NCBI GenBank assembly: GCA_016169945.1
Contig: JADLSH010000277.1
Location: 1,116,001 to 1,180,000 of the forward strand
Length of the DNA: 64,000 bases
Origin: Trachythela sp. YZ-2020
Lineage: Eukaryota > Cnidaria > Anthozoa > Malacalcyonacea > Clavulariidae
Direction: 5' to 3'
Part shown: one piece after another, positions 11,640-23,276 of the stretch
Position numbering within the stretch: the stretch's first letter is position 1
Layout of the letters: each line of letters begins with the position of its first letter
Notes under the pieces: generated by a model
Seen by the model: only the letters and a program-made list of their open reading frames with translations
What the model was told of the DNA's origin: nothing
Database searches by the model: none
Program-made: the position numbers and the translations under genes

Positions 11640-14282
11640 CAAAATTTCTGGTAATGAACTGTTAACCGAAGGGGATCAGACTATAACCAATAAAACGGCT
11701 ATAGCTTCAACGTTTAATTCCTTTTTTGTTGAGCAACAAGTGAATTTGACAACCAACAACACGTAATAAGAATCCAGTTCAAATTTAAACTTTGATTCTG
11801 GCCAATACGAGGATGTATTATTCAGCATTCCACATGTAACAAAGCAAAGAATCGCCGAGCTGCTTTTATCAATTCGAACACATAAAGCCACGGGAGATGA
11901 CGGGATTAGTGCTAAACTGCCAAGAATTGGAGCACCAGCGATTGCCGAGCCACTAAGCCGATTGATCAACCATTGCATTGATGCAGAGACGTTTCCCTCG
12001 AAATGGAAGGTGGCAAAAGTTTCTCCACTTTACAAAGGGCAAGGAAACCGAGATGAAAAAACGAATTATAGACCCATATCAGTCTTTCCATCCTATCAAA
12101 AGTATTTGAAAAACATATGTGAGCATCTCTATGATTTTCTTCAAAACCGTGACCTATTACACGAACTGCAATCGGGATTTCGCAAAAATCACTCAACAGA
12201 AATTGCTCTTATAAGGCTTGTGGACCAATTCTTGTTCTACCTAGATAAAAATAAGATATCCGGCCTTCTTTTTGTTGACTACAAAAAGGCATTCGATTTG
12301 ATCGATCACTCACTGCTTCTGAAAAAACTGTATATTTACGGCATCCGTGGGAAAGAGCTGAATCTTTTTAAAGATTATCTAAGTAATCGTCTACATGCAG
12401 TATGTGAATATTGACGGCCATCGTTCTCCGTTAAATAATATCAATGCCGGTGTTCCTCAGGGCAGTATATGACCTTCCGTCGCCGGTACATAATTCCACC
12501 GTTGATATTTATGCGGACGATACGACTCTTAGTTACTCGTCTGATGTAGAAGCCACTCTTACGAATATCTCAGCAGCATTACGTAGTTTGTATAACATTC
12601 GTCAAATTCGAAAGTTTTTAACTCCTGACTCGACGAAAACACTAATTCATGCCTTAGTCACATCACATCTTGACTACTGTAACTCTTTGTTATATGGTAT
12701 ACCCCAGTACCAATTTAATAGATTACAGAGAATTTTGAACGCTGCTGCTCGAGTCGTCTGCGTAGTTCCTAAGTTTGAGCATATCTCACCAATCTTAAAG
12801 AAGCTGCATTGGTTGCCTGTTCGATATCGCGTGGAGTTTAAAATTGCTCTCATTGTTTTTAAAGTGTTACATGGGGAGGCACCCGCATACCTTGAGAACT
12901 TGCTTCGATTAAAGGACGTAGGAACTTATCGTTTAAGATCTAGTGAACAGAAACTACTCGTTGTTCCAAGAACAACTTTTAAAACATTTGGAGACCGTGC
13001 TTTTCTAAAAGCTGGTCCTGTTGTGTGGAATAGCTTGCCTCTTAATATAAGAGAAACTTCCAATGTTTCAACTTTTAAGAAACTCTTAAAGACCTTTTTG
13101 TTCACAAAGGCCTTTGATTTATAGAAAGACTTGTAGTTTTTAGCAATTTTATGATATAACATTTTGGACTCCTGTAAAATATATATATTTATACATACAT
13201 TTATTTATATAGTTAGATAACAAAAGTTGTAAGTTGTAAACTGCGCTTTAGAATATTTATAGTTTTAGCGCAATATAAATACTTTTTAAATTAAATTAAA
13301 TTAAATTAAATTACAAAACGATTTAGATGGCATCTCTAGTTGGTCTGTTCAAAACAAAATGGTTGTAAATGTTAAAAAGACAAAGTCCATGCTTGTCACT
13401 GGAAAACGACTAGGCGCCAAGCTTGAAACTCGAACATTACCTTTAAATCTTAATAACGAGAATATAGAGCAAGTGACCTGTCAGAAACTTCTTGGTGTTA
13501 ACATCGAATTTGATAAGCATGTTGAGGACGTCTCGATAAAACTGTCTCAACGTCTTGGTGTCTTACGAAAGATAAAACGGTTCCTTCCATTAAATCAAAG
13601 AAAACAATATTACAACACAATATGGTAAAGCAAGTGATGTTATATGGTGCAACCATATGGACAAATAGCTCGACAAAGAATGTCCAAAGAATTCTAAAGC
13701 TGCAGGAACGTGCCGCGCGAATAGTTTTGGACGCAGATACAAGGTGTAATAGTGTAGCATTATTTCAACAGCTCAACTGGCTTGCATTCCATGATGAAGT
13801 AAACATAAATAAGTGCATTATAACATACAAGCGCCTTCACGACAGCTGTCCACCATACCTTAAGGATATTTTAACCCGAAACGCAGACCGTCAGACGCGG
13901 TGTTCAGGTCGTTATAGTCAAAAGAACTTAGTGTGTCCTCGCTACAACCGCGTTAAGGAGAGAGGAAGAACACATGCAAACTTTGGAACTCACTCCCTGC
14001 TTATCTAAAAACGGTTGACCTGTCTGTTATGTCTTTTAAAAAGGAACTATTTAGTTACTTTTTTAATACTTACAAGGACATCGAGAATTTTACCATTTCA
14101 TGACTCATTAAGACTTAAAATTTTTAATGTAGCTGTAGCTGTATTAGTAATTTTTATTGTACATAGTTCTATATATCTAGAATCTTTGGTTGTAATTTTT
14201 ATCTTAGTGAGAGGGCCACTTGTTTATCAGTTGAAATACTGTTTGGTGCTACCCTCATGAAATAAAGTTGATTTTGATTTGA
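11640..14282 (+). pseudogene. LINE A reverse transcriptase, interrupted by LINE B
   Basis: The RT starts near 11640. Motifs are NYRPISVFPS, LQSGFRKNHST, VDYKKAFDLIDHS, GVPQGSI and YADDTTLSYSSD. A deletion removes the segment that normally follows GVPQGS, and there are frameshifts near 12414 and 12470. The frame breaks off at 12582 and resumes at 13310 with the expected next segment (NDLDGISSWSVQNKM). It then runs through 13359-13628 and 13622-14008 to a C-terminal domain with LGVNIEF and LQERAARIVL motifs. The 3' end is at about 14282, with AATAAAG followed by a short (TTTGA)n tail. LINE B occupies 12583-13309. Confidence 0.88.
12583..13309 (+). mobile_element. LINE B, 5'-truncated copy inserted in LINE A
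   Basis: The insert contributes the reading frame from RSLYNIRQIRKFLTPDST to the end of the long frame at 13124. That is a CR1/Rex-type LINE C-terminal region, with SHLDYCNSLLYG, LHWLPVRYRVEFK and AGPVVWNSLP. A 3' UTR with ATATATATTTATACATAC follows, then a (TTAAA)n tail at 13286-13309. ATTAC occurs at both junctions (12578-12582 and 13310-13314), a short target duplication. The 226-codon frame at 12444-13124 is thus a chance fusion of two elements. Confidence 0.88.
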
Positions 14283-15097
14283 TTTGTCTTAAAAGCGAAA
14301 TGATCTGCCTTATGGTAAATGTGACGGTGTGACCTCTTAAGGGAATCGTGTTAGACTGGTTTAAGGCAAAGTTATATGAGTAACAAAATTGCTGCCACTT
14401 GCAACAAATTAAAAGCTGGTTTCAATGCTTAAATGGTTAAAATGCTGACGTATAAAATAAATAACATGACTGAGACAACTGTCGTAAGTATCTTGAGTTA
14501 ACATGGATTGTAATCAATTTTTGTTGCGAGTTGCAGCAATTTTGTCGCTCGTATTACCTTGTCTGTAGACATGATAGCCTGCGCCCCCTATGCTCGTAGT
14601 GGGTGTGTCCAAATTAGGTATTACACCCATGCAGTAGTTCAAATAGTTTATATCTACGGTACATGTAGAACAAATACTATAAATACAATAAATATTTGTT
14701 TTGTATTTAAGACTACTCAAAAGCTCAACTCGTATGAGGTAAGTGTGTAACCTCCCTAAGTGGTTATATTTGTTTAAAATAACTTCGAGCTTTGCATTAG
14801 AAGCATCCATTATATAATAATATTTAACACCCCCGTTCCTCTGCAGCCATTGTTAACTGGAAACAAATTAATATTTTAAAGTAATGGCAAATCGTAGGGT
14901 TCTTTAGCGATTATAATCACATACTGTGATTTTCAATTTAAATCTAATTGTTATACAAAATCCTGAATTAAACTTTCTATCAAATTTTTACAAGTAACTT
15001 GTACAGCCAACTCTAAATAAAAGAACACTATTTCTGCAAGAAACCAGAGTGTGTGAAGTGGCTGTCACAGTGCAGGCTAGTGCAGTTTGTTTTAATA
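14283..15097. other. AT-rich non-coding stretch
   Basis: No gene is supported. Frames of 60-100 codons on both strands (14514-14810, 14559-14750) have no recognisable pattern. Confidence 0.4.
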
Positions 15098-15325
15098 TTC
15101 CTGTAGTGTGTCTGAAAAAAAAAATCTATTAGATTTTTCGAAAGCTTTTGATCAAGCTGACCATAAAGTTCTGACTTCTGAAGTACAAATTTCACCTGCT
15201 CAACGTTCCCCCCTGTTCTCTTGAATTGGTGTGCGAGTTTGCTTCAAGACAGACAGCAGATGCAATTAAAACCGTTGTGTATGGAAATTGCTTTCCGGAG
15301 GTGAGTTCTACATCAAGGATCAGCC
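15098..15325 (+). pseudogene. Small LINE reverse transcriptase fragment
   Basis: The sequence reads LLDFSKAFDQADHKVL, the conserved RT palm motif region. After frame changes comes an LNWCASLLQDRQQM segment, the usual link to the PQG motif. Only about 70 codons survive, in at least two frames. Confidence 0.75.
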
Positions 15326-15578
15326 CTACGAGTAGGGTTCACCTCGAATTTACTTGAGAAAAATCAGCCCTCCTGCTAGGGCTGGCTCGCTTGCGCAAAT
15401 AGCATTAAATGGCTTCCTTTATTTTTCTTACGGAGTCTAAAATCACCAGGGACGCCGGCAGGGGGGCGGAGGGTCAAGCGCCCCTCCTGCCCTTTCCTAA
15501 GGGGGACAATGGGAGCAAAAGTGCCCTCTTAATATAAATGAGTCAATAATAAAACTGCCAAAGAAGAGAGAATTCGGT

Positions 15579-15913
15579 GGGGCTTCGGTGGCGCAGTTGT
15601 CAGAGCAAGCGCCTTTCACCTCTGAGTCTTGAGTTCGATTCTCGCTGAGGACATTACTCATCACACTCATGTGAAAAAAGTAAGTCAACGCTCTTACTCA
15701 CGAAAGTCGTGGGTTTTCTCCGGGCACTCCGGTTTCCTCCCACATGGAAAGTTGACTGGGTGGGTTAGGATATACAGATTCGGAAAGTAATATCACAATT
15801 GTTGTAAAAATAGATAAGGTAGGCTAAGCACATAATATAGGTAAGCGAGATACTTGATGTAATCGGTCACTGAAAAGCCCCAACGGGGAGTGAACTGAAT
15901 AATATATGTATGT
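15579..15913 (+). mobile_element. tRNA-derived SINE, copy 2
   Basis: The head GGCTTCGGTGGCGCAGTTGT holds an A-box-like segment, and GAGTTCGATTCTC at 15631-15643 is a B-box. The body matches copy 1 at 9.4-9.7 kb over its full length (for example TCTCCGGGCACTCCGGTTTC, and CAACGGGGAGTGAACTGAAT near the end). Two copies of about 330 bp in opposite orientation support a mobile family. Confidence 0.88.
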
Positions 15914-16567
15914 TAGAATACAACTGTAAATTAAACGATCAGTTCATACTGGGAAAGCCAAGTTTCTATTGTTTTCGCTCTGTACTCCCTTAGATCTATA
16001 TTTGTTCATAGAAATAGCAATTAAATGAGCTGAAATTTGAAAATCATCAAAAACCCATCGAAAAGGCGTGGCAGCAATTTTTTTTCTTGACAGCCCTTAC
16101 GTTCGCATTGCCCCCCCCCCCCGCCCGCCCTACTTTCGCTCCAGCGTCCCTGAACGTCATGCATATTTTGCTGAGAAAATTTTCCAATAATAACTAGCAA
16201 ACAATTGAATACTGTTCTAGAGCTAAGTATTTGAGTCAAAAAAGATTTCGAAAAGCCAAGTTTTACACGGATACAATGGGGTTTTAGTCAGCCTTACTGG
16301 GAGGTGTCATTTTATTTGTCATGGCGGCAGTAAAAGCACTTTATTTTAACTTCAACAATATTGCGAACAAGTGCATGCATGTACAATAACGTGCCAAAAA
16401 AAGAGCAATTAGGTGACCTACAACGTTGTTCTGTATATTATACTTGGTTGTCAATCCTCATTTTTCATTCTAGATCCTGATATTGGTTTAAAGTAAATAT
16501 ATCAGCTAAATTATCTTTAGATGGTACATACAGTTAACGGAGAAACCGTTCCTGAATATCTGATTTT
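15914..16567. other. Non-coding stretch with a C run
   Basis: No gene seen. A C-rich run lies at about 16110-16128. The minus-strand frame 16021-16239 crosses this run and is not credible as coding. Confidence 0.4.
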
Positions 16568-16980
16568 ACAAAATGATATCTGATATCTATATCCTTCGAT
16601 CTTTGATGTTGTACAGGATTCTTAGGCAAACTCCCTGATTGTCACAGTGAAGTGTCACTGGAGTAAACTTATTTTTTAACAATGTCCTCCAACAACTGGG
16701 AACGAAATTTAGCTTCCTGAACAACTGAAGTTAGAGACAGGTGTTTTTTCCCTAGCTAGTAGACAAAACGACATGCAGTAGGTTGCTTTCTGCTCTTCCA
16801 GGAAATCAATTGACCATTCCTACAAAGTTGGCCCAGTTATACGGCGTCTATCATCTGACACGTCCCAATCTGCATCACAAAACCAACTAAGTTCATTAGT
16901 TCATCAACTTTCTTGAAGATTAAACTTCCTTTAGCTGTGCCCTTAAACTGCCTTAGTACATGCTTCGCAGTGTTCATGCT
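16568..16980 (-). pseudogene. Ty1/copia-type RNase H fragment
   Basis: On the minus strand the sequence reads AKHVLRQFKGT, then GFCDADW and DDRRRITG. This is the end-of-RT/RNase H signature of Ty1/copia retrotransposons. Further on comes a CDNQ motif and, after a frameshift, an NPVQHQRSKDIDIRYHF-type segment. At least one stop and two frameshifts break it. No long terminal repeats are seen nearby, so this is an isolated relic. Confidence 0.8.
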
Positions 16981-17801
16981 AATAAATGTTGTGAAAGTTT
17001 TGTTACATTATAACAAAGATCTGTAGAATCTTTCTGTATAATCTATTATCAGCTGGCAATGAATCATCTTTACTTACCTTATTTGAGTTCATTTCTCAAA
17101 TGAAGTAGACATATGTTTGCCATTTTTTTATATTGAATTTTAACAATACTCTTTCATGATACGTTCATTAGTATTCTTTTTATAAAATTTTACTTAAATT
17201 AACATTTTAATAGTGTTAGTGAATGGACTCATCTTCTGTGGTGGATTTTAAGCAGGGAGAATTTGCACCACTGCATGCATACTTAATGTGGAATGGTTAA
17301 CTATGAAAATAGAAATATAGGCTTAATGGCATAATATTATCTGTTCATTCTTTAATAGTGACAGTTAAAGTAGAGCCTATAATTAGTTGGTATAATTTTC
17401 TGTAATTTATTGGGGCAGAAAAATGTGCTTTTGAAACGCACTAAACGTTTCTTCATGAAGAAAGATAATTTGCAAGTGTCACGAGCATCATCAAACTAAT
17501 GATTTTTTATCAAGCTAGAAATTGCTTAATGCTACATATATTTATTGACTAATGATTTCCCGCAAAGGATACAGTTTGGTTGATTACAAAAACAGTGTAA
17601 AAGCTTAGAAAAATACACATGTTCTTGCAAACTACAGTACAGAGAAAATAGTATTTTCTAGAGTTTCGTACTATGTCCATTCAATAATTGACTTATTTAA
17701 CACTATTACGTTTAGTTTATTATGTAAAGTCTGTATCTTATGCCTGTAATGTACAAACATGCTATGCTGTACGCGTAGCTATATATAACGGCGTCTAATT
17801 A
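16981..17801. other. AT-rich non-coding stretch
   Basis: No gene, repeat family or RNA recognised. Confidence 0.4.
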
Positions 17802-18539
17802 CAGGTGTATGTACCACAAAATACCACAAAAATTTACATGTTCCATATCTTTTGTCAAGTATATTTAGTATAGTTTACCGTGTTATTTAGTATAGTTTAC
17901 CGATATATTTTTTCTTCTTGGGGGTTTTGGGGCTAGATTTCATTGACTTAAATATTTTTTTTAATTGAACATTCTGTTGAACAAACTCTAATGTACCACA
18001 GAATACCAGTGCAGAGATAAATAAGCAATGGTTTATCAAATTGTACCAAGATTTGGTGTGTCATGTTGCGTGATAATACTGTAGGATATTGCTTACTTAA
18101 TTTAGTGAAAGGTAAATACTAAAATCAGTACAGCATAACAGTGGTGTAACCAAAGAATACCAGGTTTATCAATAATTTTGAAAAATTCAGTTTTTCAATG
18201 GTAAAATTGATTCCTCGGTGTGATTCCTGATAGTAATAATGTTGTGTTGCATAGAAAAAGTAGTGATCAACATAAATTATACTGGTTTGCAAACTTATTT
18301 TTAAACTTTCGAATTTTACAGGCATTATGCGGGAAAAAGTATCAAAAACATAGAATGTTATTTTTTGTTAATCCTGATTATTTTAAATAATTTTTATGAA
18401 AATATGTCAATTAAAACTAAAACTAATATATATTCACAAAAATAAAGTACATAGTATGTTTCCTCCAAATTTTATAAGATCAATAAATAAGACTGGTATT
18501 CTGTGGTACCGTGCATGGTATTCTGTGGTACATACACCT
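17802..18539. mobile_element. TIR element, CAGGTGTATGTACC family, copy 1
   Basis: The left end is CAGGTGTATGTACCACA and the right end is TGTGGTACATACACCT, perfect inverted ends. The interior recurs in inverted orientation at 54026-54814, including GTACCACAGAATACCAG and the TTTGTTAATCCTGATTATTT segment. Extra TGGTATTCTGTGGTAC copies sit near both ends. The small frames (18125-18325, 18396-18761) are not conserved as proteins between copies. Superfamily unassigned; the flanks suggest a 2-3 bp duplication at most. Confidence 0.85.
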
Positions 18540-19763
18540 TACTCAAAGTTGAGTTTTAACTCAAAATGTATTTTAATACATTATTTTAAGCCATTTCGTT
18601 GTCGTCAACAATATTCCGTTCACATTTACCAAACTCTTCCCACGCTTCCCATACTACAAAATAGAGGACGACAACCACAACAAGTTCGAACTGTACAAAC
18701 ACTGTGTACGACAACTTTCGAACTGCTGTTTCCACCTCGCCCAGATAGATTCTTAAAGTGAGTCTGACTCTTAAGTCTGATTCTCAGACTGAAGCAATCC
18801 AAGTCTGAGTCATGAATACATTCGTTGGTCACGTCGACGATAGCGAGAAGGAAAAAGCACTGCACGCATATTGAAACTGATAATGAAAAGTTAATTGCAC
18901 ATAAAATAATGTCGGCTTGATACTTGAAGTTTCCTGTTGCAGACGACGTATGTCGGTCTTTTGTCTATATATTGTTTTCACTGATAATGCCTTTCATGAT
19001 GATCAACATCAAGCGTTCGCTTTTTCGATGAAAGTACCAAACAATTAAATCAATGATACCTGCCACAACAGCTGGTACAAAGGTTATATCCAAAATAATG
19101 ACTGTATAGCTTTTCAAATTCATTTCTCTTTTCTATTGTTCGTTTCTGATATTCTCACAAGGAACTATTAGCCACAAAATATAATATCAAGGTTTATAAA
19201 AAATTCTAGGGATCTATTTATGAGATATACATAAAAGTGGACTTTAAATTTCTAAGCGCAAACCTTCTACGTATTTCTAACAATTTGCTGTGAAAGTAAT
19301 GAATAAACAATGAACCTAAAAAAGTACGGAAAATAGGAGTACTCTATAATAAGATCACTAATTTATTATTATTCAAGAATACTATTTAGGTCAAAAGCCA
19401 TTCACAAGTAAAATAATATAATCATGATTGAGTAATCTACTGTACATAATCATAGATTCATTCAAATATTCAATATTTAATGACAATGAATAATTGAATG
19501 GTTACTTATAATCTATAAATAGGATACTCTTCATTTTAGTGATATTCTACTGTAACATTTTTTACTAATTATGACACTTTTGGGTATAATATAGTTTACA
19601 CCGTCATTTCATCCATCCCTGGACACCTTGAAGGTAACAAGGCATATTTTTACTTACTTGAAACTTTCAATTCTAATAAGCCCATTTACACGTACTTCTC
19701 GGTTGACTAGCATTTCTCAGGTGATAAGTCACAGTAAACACACAATACACATTTCCAAGAACT
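18540..19763. other. AT-rich non-coding stretch
   Basis: No gene supported. A short TCTGACTCTTAAGTCTGATTC repetition occurs near 18763-18815. The 79-codon minus-strand frame at 18626-18865 has several cysteines but no family match that I recognise. Confidence 0.4.
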
Positions 19764-20080
19764 AGCCTTTTTCCAGACGTTTGGGAGTAGTTCGGAGCAA
19801 GATTGGGGCTTTTGAAAAAAAATCGAAAGCAAAGGGTGGACCACAGGGCCTACTTACGATTCCTGCGGTCCCTTCTTTGCATTTGACAAACAATTTTCAA
19901 CTGCTTTAAAACATGTTTTTATCGCTTGAAAATCATTATTTTGATGAAATAAAGAAGTTTTAACCCTTTTCCAAACGTTTATGAATAGTTTGGAGCAAGA
20001 TTGGGGATTTGAAAAAAGTCGAAAAGCAAAAGGGGGACCAGAGGGCCTACTTGCGATTCGTGTAGTCGCCCCTTTGCAAC
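19764..20080. repeat. Direct duplication, period about 197 bp
   Basis: The segment with GGAGCAAGATTGGGG and GGGCCTACTT at 19766-19883 recurs at 19963-20078 with about 15% differences. Both copies run from a CTTTTCCA(G/A)ACGTTT start to a CCTTTGCA end. Confidence 0.7.
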
Positions 20081-20129
20081 ATGGCGCCTAAAATATTTCG
20101 CTCGTCTAAAGAGTAGTTTTCGTTTAAGT

Positions 20130-21535
20130 AATTGGAGTTATTGCCAAATTGTTTTTATGAATTAAAGAATAAAGGATTACAGAAAGGTTTGGCGTTCTGC
20201 CAAAGGTGGTCGCGACTAAACCAGATCCTACGATGGCAAGATATCAATATGATCAAGTCAAAACAACAAGAGGTAAAGCTATACAATTTGAAAAAATTGA
20301 TTATAATCTTTATAAACGAGCAACGAACTGTATAGCTTTCGGTACATCGGTAGAAAGATTCCTTCAATGGACAAGTGCAATATATATGCGATACTATAAT
20401 GGTCTTCAAAGTCATCCATTATTGAAATCAATGATATTTTGGAAAAAAAAAATGAAATGCAATTTTAATGCGATAAAATTATAATTATTTTATTGATGAA
20501 CGACAAGTCAGACTAAAACATCGTGACAATCTCAATTTATCCAAGCACAGGAAGAATACAAGTTCAAAGATGGTGTTTCTAAGGAAATGGTGTGAAATGG
20601 AATTTTAATACCCTGCTTGCTCTTGTCAATAATAAACATGCCCGTTTTACTGAAGCTTCAATGAATAACATCGATCAGTTTATTGAAGAATTAGCCAAGG
20701 TTGAAAAGCACGAAGACTTGCAGAAAAATGAACTGTCTTCGGATTTGGTCAACACTGATAATCCAACAAAACAATCTCATAAAGAGCAAACAACATCAGT
20801 CACTCCAGTGACCCCTTCAAGAGAGAAGTCTTTTATGTTAATAAAGTCAAATGTAGCTGATTTATAATCGGAGCTTGTTTCCATTAAACAACAAAAATTA
20901 CATGTAATTGAAGATTTGGAGAAAAAAATTAAAAAGAAAGATGAAGAAATCTCTTCCTTGCATGAACATATTGCAATTTTGGAATCAAATGTTATTCAGG
21001 ATAATAAAAATCAGAATTAAGAAAACACCAATCTTAACAAAAGGATTGTTAAATTAACACAAGAAATAAAAAACCTCAAAGGTAAAGATGAATCTTCCAC
21101 ATCAGATACTGATTTAAGATCCCAAGACAAAAGAAAAAAATGAAGTCACCCACCAGTAACCAATTTCAAGTCCTAGATTTGGATAACACTAAATCACAAG
21201 AAACTGACTTAGCACAAGAGCCAGCCAATAAGAATATAACTGAAGGATTTCAACAAGACTGGTCTACTATAATTGAAAGAGAGGGCAGCAACGTTAACAC
21301 ACAAACAGAATTTCCTCCTGTTAAGAAAGTGGAAGCAAAAAAGGTTAATGAAAATAGTCAAGATAAAAGCATTAAGTCTGATGATCCTTTGCACCAAGAA
21401 CAGGTTCAAAACACCCATGACAGTTGGATAATAGGATTAAATTCCAAGGCTAATGTGGCTGTGCTGTTTACGCTCTATGGCTGGAGGACAATTTTGAGAC
21501 TCGTCCAAGCGGCATTGTATGAACCGCTTTAAGCA
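20130..21535 (+). pseudogene. Retroelement ORF1-like relic with coiled coil
   Basis: Frames at 20206-20484, 20592-20867 and 21140-21532, with stops and frame changes between them, suggest one decayed protein. The middle part is rich in Lys/Glu heptad-like text (IEDLEKKIKKKDEEISSLHEH), a coiled coil. The first part has basic, aromatic-rich stretches of the kind seen in ORF1 proteins of invertebrate retroelements. I do not recognise a catalytic motif. It ends just before a block shared with 45.8 kb. It could also be a broken host gene. Confidence 0.35.
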
Positions 21536-21636
21536 AAAGCCAACTTCACACTTTGGATGTACAAACCAGTACAAATTAATCAGGATATGTTAATTTTTAG
21601 GTTGTATTCAAACAGCCAATATATTACTCTTTTTTT

Positions 21637-22110
21637 GCATTGCATTGCATTGCATTGCATTGCATTGCATTGCATTGCATTGCATTGCATTGCATTGCAT
21701 TGCATTGCATTGCATTGCATTGCATTGCATTGCATTACGTGCATTACGATTACGATTGTACGTGCATTACATTGCATTGCATTACATTGCATTACATTAC
21801 GTGCATTGCGTGCATTACGTGCATTACGTACGTGCATTGCATTACGTACGTACGTTGTATTGCATTACGTGCATTACGTGCATTGCATTGCATTACGATA
21901 CGATACGTGCATTACGTGCATTGCATTGTATGCATTACGTACGTGCATTATTGCATTACGTATTACGTGCATTGCATTGCATTACGTATTACATACGTAC
22001 GTGCATTGCATTGCATTGTACATTACGTGCATTACGTACATTGCATTACGTGCATTGCATTGCATACATTACGTATTGCATTATTACATTGCATTACATA
22101 CGTATTGCAA
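21637..22110. repeat. TGCAT pentanucleotide array grading into TGCAT/TACGT mixtures
   Basis: About 20 near-perfect TGCAT units occupy 21637-21737. The following about 370 bp mixes TGCAT with TACGT and CGATA-like units. A pure pentamer array without stops is open in all frames, which explains the long His/Cys/Leu/Ile/Ala frames on both strands (for example 21557-22177). None of these is a gene. Confidence 0.95.
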
Positions 22111-22491
22111 TAATACTGAATTGCGTAATTTATGTACATTACTAAGTAAAATACCTAAAACTAATTTTAACAATTGAGTAGAAATTGAAAGTATTAAAAG
22201 TTTAGATAACTATAACAGAAACGAAAAGAGATCTATTTACAATTAGAAGCTACTGCTGAGGAGGGAAAAAAAGACTTGGAAAACCTGTTTGTTTTGGAGC
22301 GTGGGATTACTAATTCACGCTGCCTCCTCGGCTTATAGCGCGAGATATTCTTCGCGGACATTCTTAGACGAACGAAAATTTATTGCTCGAAAATTAGTAC
22401 TAAGATAAATATCCATCGTTTAGACAATCTCAGTAAAATATAGTTTCAAAAATTTAAGTTATAACGCACAAATAGGTTCAGTGTGTTTCAG

Positions 22492-22772
22492 ACAATCTTG
22501 GACATAACCCTTGAGGCCATTACTTGCAATATTGCAAAGTTAATGTATACGGACAAACCAGTTCAATGGTGTGAACAACCCCCAAAAGACTTTAGATAAT
22601 TTACCATGACCCAAGTTCAACACTTAGATTGTCTATACATACTTAAGTTGGGGGAGTTGGGGCTTAAGAAGCGCAACATGATTTTACAGTGAATTTATCA
22701 TAAAGGTTATGCGAATTTTGCATAGAGCCTTTAGAGGGAATAGTAGTCTCAACCAGTTATGTCCAAGATTGT
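22492..22772. mobile_element. MITE with ACAATCTTGGACATAAC ends, copy 1
   Basis: ACAATCTTGGACATAAC at 22492 is matched by GTTATGTCCAAGATTGT ending at 22772. The same structure occurs at 46059-46332. Confidence 0.75.
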
Positions 22773-22790
22773 CAAGAATGTACAAATTTT

Positions 22791-23126
22791 GCTTTCTTGT
22801 GAAATGTCCGTGAGTTATGATTAGAAAGTTACATATTTTTGTGTGATGGAGGAATAATTATTTACTAAATGCTATGCTGCAGGTATTATAGTGAACCGAA
22901 ATATAGAACCATATTACCCGTTGTTGCAGGCGATAAAAATTTTGGTATTTAATACTATGAGCAAAGAAAAAGATATAAATACGGGCATATATACACGTTC
23001 AGACAAAAGTAATCTGTTTATTTGACTTATGGTAAACTCAGTTTGTAACTTATTTCATATCATCAATGAAAGCTTTGTATAAATGAATGCAGAAACATAT
23101 CCAACATTGGCATACACAAATTGATC
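22791..23126. other. Non-coding spacer
   Basis: Nothing recognisable before the 3' tail of LINE C. Confidence 0.4.
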
Positions 23127-23156
23127 ATAATAATAATAATAATAATAATAATCTTT
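23127..23156 (-). repeat. (ATT)n 3' tail of LINE C
   Basis: About nine AAT/ATT units end the minus-strand LINE. They follow an AATAAAG-like signal (CTTTATT on the plus strand at 23154-23160). Microsatellite tails of this kind replace poly-A in CR1/L2-like LINEs. Confidence 0.8.
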
Positions 23157-23276
23157 ATTTATCCATCTTAAGTATAAAAGTACAATGGATTTACAGGTTA
23201 ATTCAAATTACATTAAAAATATCTTAGAACATTATATACAGATAAGAATCTTAAGTATGTATAGACAAACTAAAAA

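Larger units (their letters stand above)
21521..22790. repeat. Block shared with 45.8-46.3 kb, expanded here by the pentamer array
   Basis: ACCGCTTTAAGCAAAAGCCA at about 21522 to about 21631, and TTAGACGAACGAAAA (from about 22366) to about 22776, match 45829-46332 in the same order and orientation. The block between them (about 21632-22357), which holds the TGCAT array, is absent from the other copy. Confidence 0.8.

Noticed and set aside
15631..15643. A functional tRNA gene at the SINE head
   Set aside because: A and B boxes are present, but the cloverleaf stems do not pair well and the head is fused to a repeated body, so it is a tRNA-derived SINE.
21557..22177. 206-codon frame rich in Leu-His-Cys-Ile-Ala, and mirror frames on both strands
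   Set aside because: It is the translation of a TGCAT pentamer array, which is open in every frame; no coding evidence.
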